A stretch of 54,756 bases of DNA from a virus. Below, piece by piece: positions 52,261 to 54,756 of the stretch (position 1 is the first letter of the stretch; each line of letters opens with the position of its first letter). The position numbers were made by a program, and so were the translations under genes. The notes under the pieces were generated by a model. The model had not been told where the DNA came from, searched no databases, and was given only the letters and a program-made list of their open reading frames with translations. Location of the stretch: positions 1-54,756 of IMG/VR virus record IMGVR_UViG_3300020173_000001; one strand, written 5' to 3'.

Positions 52261-52512
52261 TTATGCTATAATAAAATCTACTATTTGTCCAGTGGGTGTA
52301 CGTAATTTATTTGGATTAGGGTTGTAAGCATACATTTGATTAACTAGTTTAAGATCTTCTACTGGTGTATCAGGTGTAATCTTATTAGGTTGTTCTGGTT
52401 TATACTCTTCGTTATTCCTACTTGATCTATCCTTATCTACCTTTTCAAATATAATATTCTCATGTGTCTGAAAGGGCATACTAGGTAAAGGAAAGTGAGA
52501 AATAAGAGTCAT
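52261..52512 (-). CDS. Unknown small protein
   Basis: 83 residues from ATG 52512, which overlaps the upstream stop (TAATG). Polar, Pro/Asn-rich C-terminal half (NQMYAYNPNPNKLRTPTGQI). Unrecognised. Confidence 0.6.
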   Translation of the reverse strand: MTLISHFPLPSMPFQTHENIIFEKVDKDRSSRNNEEYKPEQPNKITPDTPVEDLKLVNQMYAYNPNPNKLRTPTGQIVDFIIA

Positions 52513-52805
52513 TACCACTTCACCTTATGTGACCAATATCTAGCTGATAACTTGCTGGGCTTAGAATCTTGAGCATCATGTCTAGCATAATAACTCTTCT
52601 TACGTGCTTTATCTTTTGCAGACTTAGGATTCTTACCAGCACCTTTTACACCCTGCTGACCGAAACGAATAAATTTATATGTGTCACCTTCTTTAGCCAT
52701 AACACAATGTGACTTCTTAGGATGATTAGGAGTTCTCTTAGGTTTGTTTACACCTTTAAGACCTTCTTCTTTCATTTTAGTTTTAACTCGTTCAGGTATA
52801 CTCAT
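52512..52805 (-). CDS. Conserved small basic protein (VMAKEGD family)
   Basis: 97 residues; VMAKEGDTYKFIRFGQQGV, KSAKDKARKKSYYARH and SARYWSHKVKW form a pattern widespread in phages and some large viruses, function unknown. TGATG overlap with the endolysin stop. Confidence 0.75.
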   Translation of the reverse strand: MSIPERVKTKMKEEGLKGVNKPKRTPNHPKKSHCVMAKEGDTYKFIRFGQQGVKGAGKNPKSAKDKARKKSYYARHDAQDSKPSKLSARYWSHKVKW

Positions 52806-53314
52806 CAGATCATACTCAATGCTTGGTCTAGTGTTTCTTTATTACGTCTGCTCCAGCCACGACCAAAAGTTTCAAATGTTTTTAAAGACTCATAAAAACT
52901 TTGACGTTGCTTATACACACTTTCAATAATCATTTTAGGTTCATGATTCATAACAGCTTGAATTGTCATAGGTCCAATAGCACCATCAACAGTTGCTCCT
53001 GCTGCACGTTGAATCGCTTTAGCTGGGCGACCAGAACCAGAGTTAACTGCCCAATCAAAAGCACACCAGTCTACGCCACTAGGAAGATCATCTCCCCGAA
53101 CTTTATCCCAATAATTTTTCTTATAGATAGGAGCTACATTAATAAATGTTAAGTCACGCATTTCTTGTTCAGTAGATTCACGACCAATCCACTTATCATA
53201 TACTGCTTTAGTAACACCGAGATTAGTCATGCCACCCGGATCTTTAGGATGATTTACAAATCCACCTTCGTGGTGTAATAACATTGATAAACATTTATCA
53301 AAATTCTTTTTCAT
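52805..53314 (-). CDS. GH108-type endolysin
   Basis: 169 residues. HHEGGFVNHPKDPGGMTNLGVT is the GH108 signature, with Glu16 as the catalytic acid. The C-terminal part (AKAIQRAAGATVDGAIGPMT) is the peptidoglycan-binding region. Muramidase for host lysis, coupled to the holin gene by TAATG. Confidence 0.93.
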   Translation of the reverse strand: MKKNFDKCLSMLLHHEGGFVNHPKDPGGMTNLGVTKAVYDKWIGRESTEQEMRDLTFINVAPIYKKNYWDKVRGDDLPSGVDWCAFDWAVNSGSGRPAKAIQRAAGATVDGAIGPMTIQAVMNHEPKMIIESVYKQRQSFYESLKTFETFGRGWSRRNKETLDQALSMI

Positions 53315-53700
53315 TACTTTCTCCCAAAAATCCTAGTAGCAGAACGTACACCAAAGCTTGCTGCTACAATTACACCAAGAGTATACTGATACCAATCAGG
53401 CATAGACTCCAGTGCTACAAAACCATTAGATACTACATTTCTACCCCAATCACCAGTAAACACTAAAATTAAAGGGATAGAAAAAAGAATAGTTAGCCAT
53501 TCGTCTTTCCACGAAGACTGACTACCTTGAGCCATAATCTTTTCCCAATCTGCCTCACTGGTTGCACGAGACAACATAATCTGCGCTTCAGCTTCAGCTT
53601 TGGCAACCTTAGCTTTAGTTTCTGCAGCTTTAGTTTCAACTTTTCCATTTAACCATGTTCCTGCTAAACTTGTTATCGGGCCTATTAACGCCTGTATCAT
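53314..53700 (-). CDS. Holin (3-TMH family-like)
   Basis: 128 residues: amphipathic/hydrophobic N-terminus, an Ala/Glu helix, then membrane spans at about 68-86 and 101-119. The pattern matches holins that precede GH108 endolysins in alphaproteobacterial phages. It forms the lysis hole that releases the endolysin. Confidence 0.82.
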   Translation of the reverse strand: MIQALIGPITSLAGTWLNGKVETKAAETKAKVAKAEAEAQIMLSRATSEADWEKIMAQGSQSSWKDEWLTILFSIPLILVFTGDWGRNVVSNGFVALESMPDWYQYTLGVIVAASFGVRSATRIFGRK

Positions 53701-53909
53701 TTCTCATGTCCTAACCAAACAGCAAAAGCACCTGTCATAGCACCAGTTACTGTAGCAGTAAGTGCTGTAGCCTGAGAAGTCATAGCCTCTGGGGGTAACG
53801 ACATAAACCAAAATAAAACTTCAATGTACATCCATGTCATTACTAGCATCATTAGTCTTGGCATTATCTTCCAAGCTAAAATACGTTCCATTGCTACAGT
53901 CATTCCCAT
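53697..53909 (-). CDS. Small two-span membrane protein, holin-like
   Basis: 70 residues, spans at about 16-38 and 44-66 (ATALTATVTGAMTGAFAVWL). ATGA overlap with the holin. Could be a second holin or antiholin. ATG 53909 or 53903. Confidence 0.65.
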   Translation of the reverse strand: MGMTVAMERILAWKIMPRLMMLVMTWMYIEVLFWFMSLPPEAMTSQATALTATVTGAMTGAFAVWLGHEK

Positions 53910-54145
53910 TCCCTTTTTCTTCTAGGTTCAAAAACATCACTGGCACTAAGAAATCCTTCTAGGTACATAGCTCTTTCAACTCTGTCTAGAGAATACTTAG
54001 TGCCAGTGTCTTGAAATATTTTTTCTCTTACATAAAAAACATCTGAACGTGGGATATGTACTCTACGGAGTCTACCCTCGTCTTCATCAGCTAGAGCTTT
54101 ATAAAATTCCTCTAGTACATTATCGGAAGAATACATTTTTGGCAA
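53900..54145 (-). CDS. First gene of the right arm, TTG start
   Basis: 81 residues, helical; LDRVERAMYLEGFLSASDVF is a recurring phrase in marine phages, function unknown. AAGGA lies seven bases before TTG 54145; an ATG at 54136 has poorer spacing. The nearer promoter would start mRNA just inside that Shine-Dalgarno. Confidence 0.7.
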   Translation of the reverse strand: MPKMYSSDNVLEEFYKALADEDEGRLRRVHIPRSDVFYVREKIFQDTGTKYSLDRVERAMYLEGFLSASDVFEPRRKREWE

Positions 54146-54158
54146 TTAATTGTCCTTA

Positions 54159-54186
54159 GTTATACTAGTTTAAAATGGGAAGTCAA
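54159..54186 (-). promoter_or_regulatory. Right-arm promoter, proximal
   Basis: Minus strand TTGACT (54186-54181), 16-bp spacer, TATAAC (54164-54159). The predicted start is near 54152, giving an almost leaderless first message. Confidence 0.75.
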
Positions 54187-54241
54187 CACCTTTTACCTAC
54201 GACAAAAGAAAAAATCGACACTATCCTTAAAGGATTACTAT

Positions 54242-54285
54242 AAATACTAATTACTAATTATAATTATTAATAGTATTTAGTATTT
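54242..54285. repeat. AT-rich cruciform in the right-arm leader
   Basis: Nine-bp arms (54242-54250 and 54277-54285) with further AT-rich inner pairing. It lies between the two right-arm promoters, so it would form in mRNA from the distal one only. Confidence 0.65.
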
Positions 54286-54315
54286 AAAGAGTACTCTAAG
54301 TATTACTTTAAGTAT

Positions 54316-54343
54316 ATTATACCGCACTTTGAATATTTGTCAA
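54316..54343 (-). promoter_or_regulatory. Right-arm promoter, distal (consensus)
   Basis: Minus strand TTGACA (54343-54338), 16-bp spacer, TATAAT (54321-54316): both hexamers perfect. Expected to be the main promoter of the 35-kb right arm. Confidence 0.85.
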
Positions 54344-54629
54344 TACTAAAAGTAAGAAATAATATTTAAATTAATTTAATTTTTCTTTACCACCTTTAAA
54401 TTTCTATAATAGGTCCAGATCCTATAAAGTATAAGTCCAGTTGATCACAAATTGTTACAGTCTTGAAATATACTACACATAATCCCCCATGTACCCTACA
54501 AAGACTTACACCTTTCGTACCAATTATAGGGTTAACCCCCTGTTTTTTATAGAAAATACTATATATGGGCTGGTATTTATTGTGGTTAACAGTTAAAAAA
54601 TACCCCCCGCTGTCATTGAGTGTATACGC

Positions 54630-54756
54630 ATACGGAGACCCCCCGGATGGCCCATGCCCCCGGCCTCTAAGGAGGCTATGCGTGTCTGAATCCGTAGGAT
54701 TATGAGCTACTTACAATGCTAAAGCATTGTTATCTATTGTTTTTTAAAACAATAAG
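54630..54756. repeat. Terminal direct repeat, right copy
   Basis: Exact copy of 1-127. Removing one copy gives a circular unit of about 54,629 bp in which the right-arm control region (54146-54629) runs directly into the left-arm leader. Confidence 0.95.

Larger units (their letters stand above)
54146..54629. other. Divergent control region (right side)
   Basis: 484 bp without a gene. It holds two minus-strand promoters, an AT cruciform, a perfect 10-bp palindrome GGGTTAACCC (54529-54538) and, across the junction, a GC-rich block in which ACGCATA pairs with TATGCGT or TACGGAGAC with GTC...TCCGTA. A plus-strand promoter, an origin or attP may lie here, but none can be fixed by eye. Confidence 0.6.

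Overview
The window is a complete tailed-phage genome from an assembly. The first 127 bases (1-127) recur exactly as the last 127 (54630-54756), which is the usual sign of a circular contig closed by a 127-base k-mer overlap, so the unit length is about 54,629 bp. The DNA is AT-rich and gene-dense. The gene set is a portal, major capsid protein, scaffold, head-tail adaptor and nozzle, large internal proteins, an A-family DNA polymerase with a gp4-like primase-helicase, cobalamin-dependent ribonucleotide reductase, ThyX and MazG, with no single-subunit RNA polymerase. This fits a marine podovirus of the HMO-2011-like kind. The host is probably a marine alphaproteobacterium, which is inference from that resemblance and from a DUF1127-like gene. 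No tRNA, CRISPR array or insertion sequence was seen.

Layout: two transcription arms meet tail to tail. The left arm (+ strand, 429-18924) holds early and replication genes. First come about 18 small genes of mostly unknown function (429-6428), then a tyrosine integrase (6508-7593), ThyX, primase-helicase, DNA polymerase, an SSB-like protein, a Cas4-like Fe-S exonuclease, a second PD-(D/E)XK nuclease, MazG and ribonucleotide reductase, ending with small genes including DUF3310- and RMF-like ones. A bidirectional terminator at 18928-18947 separates this arm from the right arm (- strand, 54145 down to 18950). In transcription order the right arm encodes lysis genes (2-TM protein, holin, GH108 endolysin), small conserved genes, terminase subunits, portal, a 1525-residue multidomain virion protein, scaffold, capsid, decoration and fibre-like proteins, adaptor, nozzle, a giant repeat tail fibre and the internal/ejection proteins with a virion lysozyme. 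The arms diverge from a control region that spans the circular junction (54146-54629 plus 1-428). Sigma70-type promoters with a TTGAC(A/T)-N16-TATAA(C/T) layout fire the right arm at 54.3 and 54.15 kb, with internal promoters before the terminase block (50.4 kb) and the capsid gene (39.8 kb).

The most unusual feature is the left end. From the junction to about 1.7 kb, coding and non-coding DNA alike is packed with short perfect hairpins (5-11 bp stems, mostly 2-6 nt loops), one every 20-35 bp. In the first gene (429-1043) about 20 hairpins cover roughly half the reading frame. The first two genes also have their Shine-Dalgarno GGAG at the apical loop of a hairpin that runs almost into the start codon. 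Overlaid on this, a 19-bp dyad (consensus TCACGGAAATTCCGAGAAT) occurs eight times between 301 and 5431, nearly always between a stop codon and the next ribosome-binding site. I found no intact copy elsewhere. It looks like a phage-specific operator or transcript-processing element that defines an early regulon.
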